Positions 1-8,803 of a stretch of 64,000 nt of DNA are shown in pieces. The translations under genes and the position numbers were made by a program. This DNA is from Ferranicluibacter quercicola (GTDB lineage: Bacteria; Pseudomonadota; Alphaproteobacteria; Rhizobiales; Rhizobiaceae). The stretch covers positions 558,001-622,000 of the forward strand of contig NZ_JAJOZR010000001.1 of assembly GCF_021168455.1 (NCBI RefSeq). Reading direction: 5' to 3'. How positions within the stretch are numbered: position 1 is the stretch's first letter; every line of letters begins with the position of its first letter. The notes under the pieces are model-generated. The model was not told where the DNA came from and ran no database searches. It saw nothing but the letters and a program-made list of their open reading frames with translations.

Positions 1-1
1 G

Positions 2-1051
2 CTGCTCGATCGCGTGCCGCAAGGCCGTCGCGTGCGGGCCGGCACCATCGAGAGCTGGCTCATCCACTGCATGACGGGTGGGCGAACACATGCCTGCGAC
101 GCATCGAATGCCGCGCGCAGCCAGCTCTTCGACCTCAATGCCCAGGTCTGGAGCGCGGAACTCTGCAGCATCTTCGGCGTCGATCCCGGCGTCCTGCCGG
201 AGGTGCGCGACAGCGCCGCCGATTTCGGCACGACGTCGGGCGTGCCCGGCATTGCCGACGGCACGCCGATTCGCGCGGCGATCGGCGACAGTCATGCCGC
301 CCTTTTCGGCCATGGCGCGTTCCAGCCGGGCGACGGCAAGGTGACGTTCGGCACGGGATCGTCCATCATGACGACGCTCGCCGACTATATCGCGCCGCGC
401 AACGGCATCACGACGACGGTCGCCTGGCGGATTGCCGGCCGTCCGACCTTTGCGTTCGAAGGCAATATCCTCGTCTCCGCGGCGAGCCTTCCCTGGATGG
501 CCGGCATTCTCGGTCTTGCCGACGTCGCGGCCCTCATCGATCTCGCCGCCACCGCCGGGCCGGGCGTCCCCGGCTTCGTGCCGGCCTTCGTCGGCCTCGG
601 CGCCCCCTATTGGGATTCGAATGCGCGCGCGCTGTTTTCGCAGATCAATTTCAACACCAGTCGGGCGCAGATGGCCCGCGCCGTGACCGATTCCATCGCC
701 TTTCAGGTGCATGACGTGGTCTCGGCCATGAAGACGCAGAGCGGCGGCGTCATTGGCGCGCTCTACGTCGATGGCGGCCCGAGCCAGAACCGGTTTCTCA
801 TGCAGTGCGTCGCCGATACGCTTCGCCACACCGTCATCCAGTGCGAGGCGCCCGAGGCCTCGGCACTCGGGGCCGCCTATCTCGCCGGCCTTTCGCTCGG
901 CATCTTCCCGGATCTTGCCGCCATTTCCGCCCTGCCCCGACAGACGACGCCGATCGCGCCGCTTGCTTATGACGGCGCCGAGCGGCTCAAAACGTGGAAT
1001 GACGCGCTCGCCCGCTCGACGCTCGACCCGGCAACCGCTAAGAGTGAATAA
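2..1051 (+). CDS. FGGY-family carbohydrate kinase, glycerol-kinase-like (5' end missing)
   Basis: The frame is open from the window edge, so the N-terminal FGGY half lies outside and only about 349 residues are visible. What remains is the C-terminal ATPase half: FGTGSS near the middle, a VPAFVGLGAPYWD stretch very like glycerol kinase, then VDGGPSQNRFLMQ and ALGAAYLAG near the end. Family members phosphorylate glycerol or related polyols and sugars with ATP in the cytoplasm. A SorC-type regulator starts 21 bp downstream on the same strand, a common kinase-regulator pairing for polyol or sugar use. GlpK is the closest recognised relative, but the true substrate cannot be read from this fragment. 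Confidence 0.85.
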   Translation: MLDRVPQGRRVRAGTIESWLIHCMTGGRTHACDASNAARSQLFDLNAQVWSAELCSIFGVDPGVLPEVRDSAADFGTTSGVPGIADGTPIRAAIGDSHAALFGHGAFQPGDGKVTFGTGSSIMTTLADYIAPRNGITTTVAWRIAGRPTFAFEGNILVSAASLPWMAGILGLADVAALIDLAATAGPGVPGFVPAFVGLGAPYWDSNARALFSQINFNTSRAQMARAVTDSIAFQVHDVVSAMKTQSGGVIGALYVDGGPSQNRFLMQCVADTLRHTVIQCEAPEASALGAAYLAGLSLGIFPDLAAISALPRQTTPIAPLAYDGAERLKTWNDALARSTLDPATAKSE

Positions 1052-1072
1052 AAATTCACGACGGGAACGCCC

Positions 1073-2026
1073 ATGGGACGCCTCAACGAACTCCGCCTGA
1101 TCTCGCGGGTCGCCCAGATGTATCACATCGAGCGGCGTCGGCAGGCGGAGATCGCGGATCACCTGAGGCTGAGTCAGGCGACCGTCTCGCGCATGCTCAA
1201 GCGCGCGGAAACCGAAGGCATCGTCCGCACCAGCGTCATTCCCCCGGTCGGCACCTATGGCGATCTCGAAAGCGCGCTCCGCGAGCGTTTCGACCTGCCG
1301 GAAGCCGTCGTCGTCGAGTGCACGGAGGATCGTGACGGCGCCATCATGGCGCGGATCGGCGAGGCCGCGGCCCATCTTCTCGAAATCACGCTCGCGCCGG
1401 GCGAGACCATCGGCGTCTCCAGCTGGAGCCAGACGATCTTCAAGATGGTCGAGAACATTCACCCGCAGAAGAGTGCGCGCGCGAAATTCGTGGTGCAGAC
1501 GCTGGGCGGCATGGGCGACCCCTCGGTGCAGACCCATGCGACCCAGCTGACGACGCGGCTTGCCGGCCTCACGGGCGCCGAGCCGAAACTGCTGCCGGTG
1601 CAGGGCGTCACCTCCTCGCGCGAGGCAAGGCTCCTGATGATGGCCGACCCCTTCGTGCGCGAGACGGTCGATCTTTTCGGAAGCATCACGCTCGCCATCG
1701 TCGGGATCGGCGCCGTGGAGCCGTCGGAGCTTCTGGCACGCTCGGGCAACATTTTTTCCGCACGGGAACTCGCCGACCTTGCGGAGGCCGGCGCCGTCGG
1801 CGACATCTCGCTGCGCTTCTTCGACAAACACGGACGTCCGGTGAAAACGCCGCTCGACGACCGGGTCATCGGGCTTCCCCTCGAAGACCTTGCCGGCGTC
1901 GACCGCGTGATCGCGCTGGCCGGCGGTGCAAAGAAAACCGCTGCCATTGCCGGAGCCCTGAAGGTCGGCGTCATCGACATTCTCGTCACCGACAAATTCA
2001 CGGCGGAACGCCTGCTGGAGATGTAG
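1073..2026 (+). CDS. SorC-family sugar-binding transcriptional regulator
   Basis: This 317-residue protein has a helix-turn-helix at about residues 16-53 (RRQAEIADHLRLSQATVSRM) followed by the SorC/DeoR-type sugar-phosphate binding domain, including GETIGVSSWSQT and the closing ALAGGAKKTAAIAGAL. Such regulators sense a phosphorylated sugar or polyol and repress or activate the linked catabolic genes. It follows the FGGY kinase by 21 bp, so the two are probably co-transcribed and the kinase product is a plausible inducer. The start has GGGAACG just upstream. A second SorC regulator in the window (39994-41019) is also paired with an FGGY kinase. Confidence 0.88.
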   Translation: MGRLNELRLISRVAQMYHIERRRQAEIADHLRLSQATVSRMLKRAETEGIVRTSVIPPVGTYGDLESALRERFDLPEAVVVECTEDRDGAIMARIGEAAAHLLEITLAPGETIGVSSWSQTIFKMVENIHPQKSARAKFVVQTLGGMGDPSVQTHATQLTTRLAGLTGAEPKLLPVQGVTSSREARLLMMADPFVRETVDLFGSITLAIVGIGAVEPSELLARSGNIFSARELADLAEAGAVGDISLRFFDKHGRPVKTPLDDRVIGLPLEDLAGVDRVIALAGGAKKTAAIAGALKVGVIDILVTDKFTAERLLEM

Positions 2027-2155
2027 TCGGCGAACGCCCACGCTTGCCGTTATCTTCCGCAATGCGCGGTATCGAGAGGAATGCGCAACGGATCATGCCC
2101 GGTTACGGATTGTTAACACCGATTCACGATCGACCGGAACCGGATGTCTTCGCGG

Positions 2156-2713
2156 TCAAAGCGCATTCATTTTCATGATGTGCCGCCGGAGCGTGCGCGT
2201 CGAGATATCGTATTGCCGCGCGACCACGTCGATGGGTTCGCCGGCATTCATCGCTTTCAGGGCCTGCTGCACGTCATTGGCACTCATGGACGGATGGCGT
2301 CCGAGATGCGTGCCCTTCAGGCGGGCCGCCTCCATGCCGGCTTTCGTTCGCTCGCTGATCAGCGTTCGCTCGAATTCCGCCAGCGCGCCCATGATGTGAA
2401 AGATGAGGCGCCCGCCGGAGGATTTTGTGTCGATGTTCTCGGTCAGCGACAGAAAGGCGATGTTCTGCTTGCCCAGCTGATCGATAAAGTCGATGAGATT
2501 CGGCAGAGATCGACCGAGCCTATCCAGACGCCAGACGACGAACATCTTGCCAGGGCGCAGGCTCGACATCGCAGCACCAAGTCCCGGTCGCTCGAAAACT
2601 CTGCCCGATATGCCCCTGTCATAGAATATCTTGCTGCAGCCCGCCTTTCGGAGAGCATTGATCTGCAGGTCGAGATTTTGATCGTCCGTCGATACGCGCG
2701 CATACCCGATCAC
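2156..2713 (-). CDS. serine recombinase, DNA-invertase/resolvase family
   Basis: This 185-residue protein opens with IGYARVST, the resolvase signature with the nucleophilic serine at residue 8. It continues with VVWRLDRLGRS and EFERTLISERTKAG, and ends in a small helix-turn-helix (ARQYDISTRTLRRHI). These enzymes cut and rejoin DNA at short paired sites to invert or resolve segments. The start is a GTG, with AGGGGA a few bases upstream. The protein is full length for the Pin/Hin type. It lies about 275 bp from a second recombinase of the same family and orientation. No adjacent transposase is visible, so it may be a remnant of a mobile element or a free-standing invertase. Confidence 0.9.
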   Translation of the reverse strand: MIGYARVSTDDQNLDLQINALRKAGCSKIFYDRGISGRVFERPGLGAAMSSLRPGKMFVVWRLDRLGRSLPNLIDFIDQLGKQNIAFLSLTENIDTKSSGGRLIFHIMGALAEFERTLISERTKAGMEAARLKGTHLGRHPSMSANDVQQALKAMNAGEPIDVVARQYDISTRTLRRHIMKMNAL

Positions 2714-2917
2714 CTGCAGTTCCCCTAGACGTGCGTTGATACTAGCAACAGATTTATCTTATAGAATACCCCCCTAATTTAGTTTTTTGTCGCTTTCTAC
2801 AGCGTTTAACTTTTTTATAAGTCGAAACTTACAGTCCGGTTTTTCGCACTGTCAATACGTCAGATTTTACCATCCAAGCCTTGCACCACCCGAAAAGCAC
2901 ACCCGTCGGTCGCCGAA

Positions 2918-2950
2918 TGACCCATTGCGGGACGATCCTGCAATGGGTCA
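2918..2950. terminator. Perfect 11-bp inverted repeat in the AT-rich spacer
   Basis: TGACCCATTGC and its exact reverse complement GCAATGGGTCA are separated by 11 bases, and inner GGA/TCC pairing extends the hairpin. It begins 38 bp past the stop of the second recombinase (minus strand) and has no T-tract on either side. It could terminate that transcript or be a recombinase or regulator binding site; the sequence does not decide. Confidence 0.45.
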
Positions 2951-2987
2951 GCGCACAGCGCGACGTTCGCCGTGATATGTCCAGCCG

Positions 2988-3599
2988 TCACATCGGACAG
3001 AGATCCGGCCCGCAATTGGCCTGTAGCGAGGCCGTGCCGAAGTCGCGCGCCTTAGCCATCATCCGTCGCAGGGAGCGGAGCGAGACGTTGTTTCTGATCG
3101 CCGCGTCACGCAGGCTTTCCCCGCGTTCGTTGATCGCCCTGACGATGGCATCCAGTTCCTCGTCCGTCAGGGACGGCGGGCGACCGAGGCGTTGACCGTT
3201 GTTGCGGGCGGCCGCCATGCCGGCGCGCGTCCGTTCGCTGATCAGCGTCCGCTCGAACTCCGAAAGGGCGGCGATCATGTGGAACATCAACTTGCCGCCC
3301 GAGGAGCTCGTATCGATATTCTCGGTCAACGAGTGAAAATGAACCCCCCTCTGTCGGAACTCGTCCATCACCTGGACCAGTTTGACGAGCGACCGGCCGA
3401 GACGATCCAGCCGCCAGACGACGAGGGTGTCGCCTTCCTTCAGCCTGCTCAAGGCCTGCGCGAGCCCTGGCCGCTCGAAGGATCCTCCGGAAAACCCGTG
3501 ATCCGTAAAGATAATGTCGCATCCCGATTTGTTCAGAACCTGTGTTTGAAGATCGAGCTTCTGATCCTCTGTTGAAACCCGTGCATAACCAATTCTCAT
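2988..3599 (-). CDS. serine recombinase, DNA-invertase/resolvase family (second copy)
   Basis: This 203-residue protein begins MRIGYARVST with the catalytic serine at residue 9. Like its neighbour it has VVWRLDRLGRS, SLTENIDTSSSGGKL and EFERTLISERTRAGM, then a C-terminal helix-turn-helix (RDAAIRNNVSLRSLRRMM). An upstream in-frame ATG at 3665 would add 22 basic residues unlike the family, so I place the start at 3599. The two recombinases are clearly homologous but differ at many positions, so this is not a recent duplication. Both point away from the polysaccharide block. The natural substrate site is not identifiable by eye. Confidence 0.9.
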   Translation of the reverse strand: MRIGYARVSTEDQKLDLQTQVLNKSGCDIIFTDHGFSGGSFERPGLAQALSRLKEGDTLVVWRLDRLGRSLVKLVQVMDEFRQRGVHFHSLTENIDTSSSGGKLMFHMIAALSEFERTLISERTRAGMAAARNNGQRLGRPPSLTDEELDAIVRAINERGESLRDAAIRNNVSLRSLRRMMAKARDFGTASLQANCGPDLCPM

Positions 3600-3979
3600 G
3601 ACTGCGTGTTTTCTCCGACGTGGTCTTTTTCCCCCCTTCACCCGCCGGGCTCGATTTTTTTGCATGCACGGCGAAGGATTGCCGACTTAAAGTTGACAAT
3701 AAAGGGTCCCTTCTGTCCGCCCGCTTTTCGGCCATGCTTCATGACCGAAACATTGAATAATCGTCGTTTTCATCACAGAAACGCCTTGTTATGAGGGGAT
3801 ACCAGAACGGACCCCTTTATGCAGCGAAGCTGTGCGATCTCCGATCCGATCTGGGTTTCCGCCCGCGCCGTCAAGACGGTCGGCACCCGCACAGCCGCCC
3901 TTGCCGCACCCGCCCGTTCGAATGCCCGCTCCCGCGTTTCCGCGTGCTACCGTACGCGATCTGCAACGGGGGCTGCGCA
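3600..3979. other. 380-bp gene-free region between the recombinase and the GGDEF/EAL gene
   Basis: Nothing in this divergent spacer reads as a convincing gene. It holds TTGACA at 3693-3698 without a good -10 at normal spacing, and a near-perfect 17/18-base inverted repeat (3699-3715 and 3803-3820). A GGGGG run sits just before the downstream ATG at 3980. The part nearest the recombinase is AT-richer than the rest of the window. It must carry the promoters for both flanking genes. Confidence 0.5.
3699..3820. repeat. Inverted repeat pair, 17-18 bp arms, 87-bp spacer
   Basis: The left arm ATAAAGGGTCCCTTCTG (3699-3715) matches the reverse complement of the right arm, ATAAAGGGGTCCGTTCTG (3803-3820), with one gap and one mismatch. 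The pair lies in the promoter region between a DNA-invertase gene and the GGDEF/EAL gene. Inverted sites flanking a promoter are what an invertible switch would look like. However, the segment is short and the arms do not resemble the known Hin or Gin sites. They may instead be two copies of a regulator site. Confidence 0.45.
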
Positions 3980-5113
3980 ATGACCCAGCCCCTTGCGCTG
4001 ATGACCGGCGACAGGCCTCCGCCACCGGCCAGAGACACCAGAACCTTCCACTATATCGTTCAGAACATTGACGATATCGCCTCCGTCTATGGCCATGGGC
4101 TGGCGGGACGCGTCCTCGTGGAGGTGGCCGCCCGGGCGGATCTCGCCTTTGCGAACCGGTCATGGCCGGCCGTCATCGAAGCCTGGGGCGTCACCCTCGT
4201 CTGCTATGATTTCGATGACGGCATCGATGACTGGACCATGCTGGAGACGAGCCTTGTCAAGATTTGCGGCGATGCCATCGTCGTCGCCGGGCACGACGTT
4301 TTCGTCTCCCTGACCCTCCTCGAAATGTCTACGATTGCCCATCTCGCCACGTCGCGGCCCAGAGGGCGCATGGTCAATGCCTTCGAATTTCGCGGCGACA
4401 TGTGCGTCGCGGCATCGGTCTATCGGGCACTGGCGCGTTCGGGCATCTATTTCTCGGAAGATCGCGTGGCGGCGAGCGATGGCGGACCCGATCTCTACAG
4501 GCCGCTGTCGGCGCACGTGGTCTACGGAGACGGCTGCGAGGTCTCCGCGCAGCAGGTCGACGCCCGGAACGTCATGGGGGCGCTGGAGCGCGTCGGGCTT
4601 ACGCGCGTGTTCGACCGGATGGTCGTTCTCGCGGCCATCGACCGCCTGCGGCATCGCCCCGAGGAAACGCTCGGCTGCAGCATTTCCGCTCTGTCGGCGA
4701 TCGACGACGTGTGGTGGCATTCCACGCTGGTCACCCTGTCCGCGCAACCGTCCATCGCGGCCCGCCTCATCCTCGAAATCGAGCGCCTTCATCTCCTGGC
4801 CCATCCGGAGCCGGTCGCGCTCTTCGCCGCGGCGCTCCGCGCGCGCGGGTGCAGGGTGGCGATCGGCGAATTCGACGGCGCCGGCGCAGCACTGGCGCTC
4901 GCGCGCGATGGCGTCGTCGATCTCATCAAGATCGATGCGGGACGCGATGCACACGCCCAGCCTGCAATGCGACGGGCCGAGGTGTGCGCACTGATCAGGC
5001 AGGCAGGCCATCTAAAGGCGGCGGTGGTGGCTGCGAATGTGGAGAACGAGACGGATTTTGCGGAGGTGCTGTCAGCGGGAGCGCGCTGGGTTCACGGACC
5101 TTTCATCGGCTGA
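3980..5113 (+). CDS. degenerate GGDEF/EAL-domain protein, probably a c-di-GMP binding or inactive effector
   Basis: The 377-residue protein has an N-terminal half resembling a worn GGDEF domain (NIDDIASVYGHGLAGRVLVEVAARA), but no GGDEF loop is visible. A C-terminal EAL-like half runs from about residue 255: LILEIERLH, VAIGEFDGAG, DLIKIDAG and the closing AANVENETDF...WVHGPFIG. Several catalytic positions of active EAL phosphodiesterases are changed: the DDFGTG loop reads GEFDGAG, and the first glutamate of AEGVE is alanine. I therefore infer loss of activity and a possible sensory or scaffold role. The chosen ATG has GGGGG upstream; a longer frame from 3791 would add 63 atypical residues. It lies 93 bp before the glycosyltransferase gene on the same strand, which suggests control of polysaccharide production. 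Confidence 0.7.
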   Translation: MTQPLALMTGDRPPPPARDTRTFHYIVQNIDDIASVYGHGLAGRVLVEVAARADLAFANRSWPAVIEAWGVTLVCYDFDDGIDDWTMLETSLVKICGDAIVVAGHDVFVSLTLLEMSTIAHLATSRPRGRMVNAFEFRGDMCVAASVYRALARSGIYFSEDRVAASDGGPDLYRPLSAHVVYGDGCEVSAQQVDARNVMGALERVGLTRVFDRMVVLAAIDRLRHRPEETLGCSISALSAIDDVWWHSTLVTLSAQPSIAARLILEIERLHLLAHPEPVALFAAALRARGCRVAIGEFDGAGAALALARDGVVDLIKIDAGRDAHAQPAMRRAEVCALIRQAGHLKAAVVAANVENETDFAEVLSAGARWVHGPFIG

Positions 5114-5206
5114 GCCAGCCGGTTCCCCGCATTCATCTGCCTGCCTGTCGTTTGTTTGGCGCCTTCCGTGCCGACGTGAACATGAACCGGTTTGGAGTTT
5201 GGGGAA

Positions 5207-8200
5207 ATGGTCCACTACGTGAATATCTTGGAACGCGTACGAAGCGAACCCGTCGGCGCCCCGGTCCCGTTCGATCGCCGGATCTTCCGCGAGCCCTATC
5301 CCGAGATCGCGCTCAGCGATTATGAACAGGTCGCCCCCGAATTCGACGAAAGCTTCTACCAGAGCCAGGTTCTCGCCCCGATCGGCCCCGAGATCGACCT
5401 CATCGAACATTTTCTGTCGACGGGGTGGAAAGAGGGCTACGACCCGTCTCCCGCCTTTTCCGTCAAGGCCTATCTCCACGCAAATCCCGACGTCCGCGAG
5501 GCCGGACACAACCCGTTCGTGCACTATCTGCGCTGGGGGCGGGACGAGGGACGACCGGCACCGCTCATGCCCGACATCGGCGAACCGCCGGCGGAAGCGG
5601 AAGGCACCCCGGAAGAGACGATCTTGGCCGTCGCGCCCAGCGACTATGAATGCGTGGCCGAGGAATTCGATCCTGCCTTCTACCTGACCTACTTTCTGAC
5701 GCCACCGGGCCCCGAGATCGACCTGATCGAGCATTTCCTGTCCAGGGGCTGGATCGACGGTTACGACCCGAGCCCGGCATTTTCCGTCTCCGCCTATCTC
5801 GAGGCGAACCCGGATGTGCGCAGCAAGGGCGTGAATCCCTTCGTCCACTATCTGCAGCGCGGACGACTGGAGGGACGTCGCTTCGCGCCGACCGCCGCGG
5901 GCCGCGACAGCGACATCGCCAATATCGAGCTCAGCGACTACGAATGGGTCGCACCGGAATTCGACAGCGCCTTCTACCTGCGGCATTTTCCCGAGCCGCC
6001 GGGAAGCGAGATCGACCTCATCGAGCATTTCCTGTCCAAGGGTCATCTCGCCGGCTTCGATCCGTCCCCCACCTTCTCCGTTTCGGCCTATCTCGATGCC
6101 AATGCGGACGTGCGCACGTCCGGCTTCAATCCTTTCGTCCACTACATCCGATGGGGACGGCGCGAGGGCCGAGACCTCGCAAGACCGGTCAAAGCCGGGG
6201 AACAGGACCTACGAACCTTCGACCTGAGCGACTACGAACTCGTTGCGCTCGAATTCGACGACGCCTTCTATCTCCGCCATTTCTCCGATCATCCGGGCGA
6301 GGATATCGATCTCATCGAGCACTTCCTGTCGAAGGGCTGGTCCGACGGCTGGGATCCGTCCGCATCCTTTTCGCTCAGCGCCTATCTCGAGGCCAATCCC
6401 GATGTCGGCGATAGCGCCTGGAACCCCTTCGTCCACTATCTCCGATGGGGACGGGCGGAAGGGCGCAGCTTCTCGGACGTCGCCCCTGCGGGAGAGCGGG
6501 AGGACGAGCGCGTGCGGGCCGCCTTCGACGAGGATTACTATCTCGCATCATCGACGGACCTGCAGGGCTCGGGCCTCGATCTCTTCGAGCACTACATGAA
6601 CCATGGCTGGCGCGAGCTTCGCGATCCGAGCCCGACCTTCAATACGCGCTACTATCTGGAGAAGAACGAGGACATCAAGAACGGCGGCGGCAACCCGTTC
6701 AAGCACTTCATCCTGCACGGCATCAGCGAGGGCCGTCGCGCGATCCCATACGAAACGCATCTGGCGCTCAAGGACTACGCCCCTCTCGTCACCGCCATCG
6801 TTCCCAATTTCAACCATGCGCGGTTTCTTCAGAAGCGTCTCGACTGCATCCTGAACCAGACCTACGAAAACCTCGAGGTGATCATCCTCGACGACTGCTC
6901 CACGGATGACAGCCGGACGGTCATTGCGGATTATGCCGCGCGCTATCCGCAGATCCGGACGATCCTGAACACCGTGAATTCGGGCGGCGTCTTCAAGCAG
7001 TGGCGCAAGGGAATCGAAAGCGCGGCAGGCGAGGTCATCTGGATCTGCGAGAGCGACGACTTCTGCGAACTGGACTTCCTCGAGCACTGCGTGCGGCCGC
7101 TGGTGGACGAAAGCGTCATGGTCGCCTTCGGGCGCATCCAGTTCTCCGATGCCGTGGGCAACATGAGCCCGGGTCTCGACGAGTACCGCGAACGCGCCTC
7201 AGCCGGGATCTGGAGCCAACCGTTCAAGCGTCCGGCCCACCAGTTCTTTCGTGGCGGCTTCGGAAAGTCCAACCTCATTCCGAACGTCGGCGGCTGCGTC
7301 TTCCGCAACCAGAGCATACCGGAAGAGGTGTGGGACGAGCTTGTCTCCTACAAGATCTGCGGCGACTGGTATCTCTACTCGATCCTGGCCGGCGGCGGCC
7401 AGATGGCCTATGCGCCGGACGCCGTGGCCTATTTCCGCCAGCACGGCAAGAACACCTCGGTCAAGGGCTTCATTCAGCCGAAGTATTATGCGGAGCACCA
7501 GAAGATCATGGTGTCGCTTCGCGAGCGCTGGGGCACGCCCGACGATATCGCCCTGGAGTTCTACTTCAACGTCTACCGCCAGTTCGTCTATTCCGGGGCC
7601 GAGAAGCACATCGGCGCGCTGACGATGCACTATCACAACGAAAAGGTGCTGAGGACCCGGCGCTCCACCAAGCACGTTCTCGTCGCCACGCTCGGCTTCC
7701 ACCTCGGCGGCGGCGAGATCTTCCCCATCCATCTTGCCAATACGCTGGTGGAAATGGGGTATCTCGTATCGTTCCTCATCACCGACGGGTGGAAGCAGAA
7801 TGCCACCGTGCGCAACCTGCTCGACCGGCGGGTCGCCGTCTACGACGCGCACTGGGTCACCGAAGTCGGCATCGATCACTTCATCGAAACGGCCGGCATC
7901 GATCTCGTGCACTCCCATGTCGCATCGGTCGAGTATTTCTTCTTCGGTGCCCGGAACCGCTGCGACCGCAAAGTGCGCTACATCGTGACGCTGCACGGCT
8001 CCTACGAAGTCACGCCGATGGGCGAGGACATGCTGTTCCGGCTCATTCGCGGCGTAGACCACTGGACCTATCTAAGCGCGAAGAATCTCGCCCATCTCGA
8101 CGGCGTGCCGCTCGATCCGAACCGGGTGACCTTCATTCCGAACGGCATGCCCTCCGACGACCGGCCGTTCCCGATCTCGCGGGCGGAGCTCGGCGTGCCC

Positions 8201-8758
8201 GAAGGAGGCGTGCTTTTCACGCTCGCCTCCCGCGCCATCAAAGAAAAGGGCTGGCGCGTCGCCATCGAGGCCAAGCGCATCGCCCAGCGGCATTCCGAAG
8301 TGCCCTTGCATCTGATGCTCTGCGGTTCCGGGCCGGAACTTGCGGTCCTGCAGGAGGAGTTTTCGGAGGAAGAGGGCGTCCATTTCGTCGGTTACCAGGA
8401 GTGCATCAACGGCGCCTACGCCATCTCCGACGTCGCCATCCTGCCGTCCCGCTTCGAGGGTGAATCCTTCCCCCTCACGCTCATTCAGGCGATGCACATG
8501 GGCGCACCCATCATCGCCACGGATATCGGTGAGATCCGCAAGATGCTGACGGCCGGAGAGAAAACGGCGGGCATTCTCGTGCCGAACACCGCGGCGGACG
8601 ACATCTTCACCACCGAATTTTCCAACGCAATGATCGAAATGACCCGGAGGGACGTGCGTGACCGCTTCTCCAATGCCTCGCTGTCCGTCGGATCGTCCTA
8701 CACGATCGAGGCGGTCGCGAAGAAATACACGGAAATCTACAAAAAATACCTGAAGTAA
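5207..8758 (+). CDS. large glycosyltransferase: five N-terminal repeats, GT2 and GT4 domains
   Basis: The 1183-residue protein has three parts. Residues 36-515 hold five tandem modules built on LSDYE..APEFD..FYL, IDLIEHFLSKGW, DPSP.FS, YLEANPDVR and NPFVHYLRWGR.EGR. Residues about 527-750 are a GT2 (GT-A) domain: VTAIVPNFNHARFLQKRLD, a CESDD acidic motif for nucleotide-sugar and metal, and GDWYLYS. Residues about 818-1180 are a GT4 (GT-B) domain: HVLVATLGFHLGGGE, LVHSHVAS, RFEGESFPLTLIQAM. It probably adds two sugars in series to a surface polysaccharide at the cytoplasmic face. The ATG has GGAG upstream; a TTG at 5192 is possible. Neighbours are the pyruvyltransferase, beta-helix and dTDP-sugar genes. 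Confidence 0.85.
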   Translation: MVHYVNILERVRSEPVGAPVPFDRRIFREPYPEIALSDYEQVAPEFDESFYQSQVLAPIGPEIDLIEHFLSTGWKEGYDPSPAFSVKAYLHANPDVREAGHNPFVHYLRWGRDEGRPAPLMPDIGEPPAEAEGTPEETILAVAPSDYECVAEEFDPAFYLTYFLTPPGPEIDLIEHFLSRGWIDGYDPSPAFSVSAYLEANPDVRSKGVNPFVHYLQRGRLEGRRFAPTAAGRDSDIANIELSDYEWVAPEFDSAFYLRHFPEPPGSEIDLIEHFLSKGHLAGFDPSPTFSVSAYLDANADVRTSGFNPFVHYIRWGRREGRDLARPVKAGEQDLRTFDLSDYELVALEFDDAFYLRHFSDHPGEDIDLIEHFLSKGWSDGWDPSASFSLSAYLEANPDVGDSAWNPFVHYLRWGRAEGRSFSDVAPAGEREDERVRAAFDEDYYLASSTDLQGSGLDLFEHYMNHGWRELRDPSPTFNTRYYLEKNEDIKNGGGNPFKHFILHGISEGRRAIPYETHLALKDYAPLVTAIVPNFNHARFLQKRLDCILNQTYENLEVIILDDCSTDDSRTVIADYAARYPQIRTILNTVNSGGVFKQWRKGIESAAGEVIWICESDDFCELDFLEHCVRPLVDESVMVAFGRIQFSDAVGNMSPGLDEYRERASAGIWSQPFKRPAHQFFRGGFGKSNLIPNVGGCVFRNQSIPEEVWDELVSYKICGDWYLYSILAGGGQMAYAPDAVAYFRQHGKNTSVKGFIQPKYYAEHQKIMVSLRERWGTPDDIALEFYFNVYRQFVYSGAEKHIGALTMHYHNEKVLRTRRSTKHVLVATLGFHLGGGEIFPIHLANTLVEMGYLVSFLITDGWKQNATVRNLLDRRVAVYDAHWVTEVGIDHFIETAGIDLVHSHVASVEYFFFGARNRCDRKVRYIVTLHGSYEVTPMGEDMLFRLIRGVDHWTYLSAKNLAHLDGVPLDPNRVTFIPNGMPSDDRPFPISRAELGVPEGGVLFTLASRAIKEKGWRVAIEAKRIAQRHSEVPLHLMLCGSGPELAVLQEEFSEEEGVHFVGYQECINGAYAISDVAILPSRFEGESFPLTLIQAMHMGAPIIATDIGEIRKMLTAGEKTAGILVPNTAADDIFTTEFSNAMIEMTRRDVRDRFSNASLSVGSSYTIEAVAKKYTEIYKKYLK
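5312..6748 (+). repeat. Five tandem coding repeats of about 98-108 codons
   Basis: Modules begin at about 5312, 5636, 5930, 6224 and 6509. The first four keep SDYE at the start and NPFVHYL near the end; the fifth is more diverged (FDEDYYL, NPFKHFI). Each module is itself two half-repeats, an FD..FYL...HFL half and a YL..NPDV...HYL half. This architecture is known from other bacterial glycan proteins. DNA-level identity between modules is only partial, so the array is old. Confidence 0.8.
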
Positions 8759-8803
8759 CCCGACCCGCGACGTCACCGAAGCGTCCGGCTCGGAGCGACG
8801 ATC

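Noticed and set aside
2061..2086. Direct repeat AATGCGC at 19-bp spacing after the SorC gene
   Set aside because: Seven bases is too short to exceed chance, and no function is suggested by the context.
2156..3599. A complete transposon or insertion sequence around the two recombinases
   Set aside because: No transposase, terminal inverted repeats or target duplication could be found flanking the pair.
3693..3720. TTGACA as a -35 for the GGDEF/EAL gene
   Set aside because: No acceptable -10 follows at 16-18 bp, so a promoter is not claimed.
5312..6748. Repeat array considered as a CRISPR or satellite array
   Set aside because: The repeats are in-frame protein modules of about 300 bp with diverged DNA, not short identical repeats with spacers.
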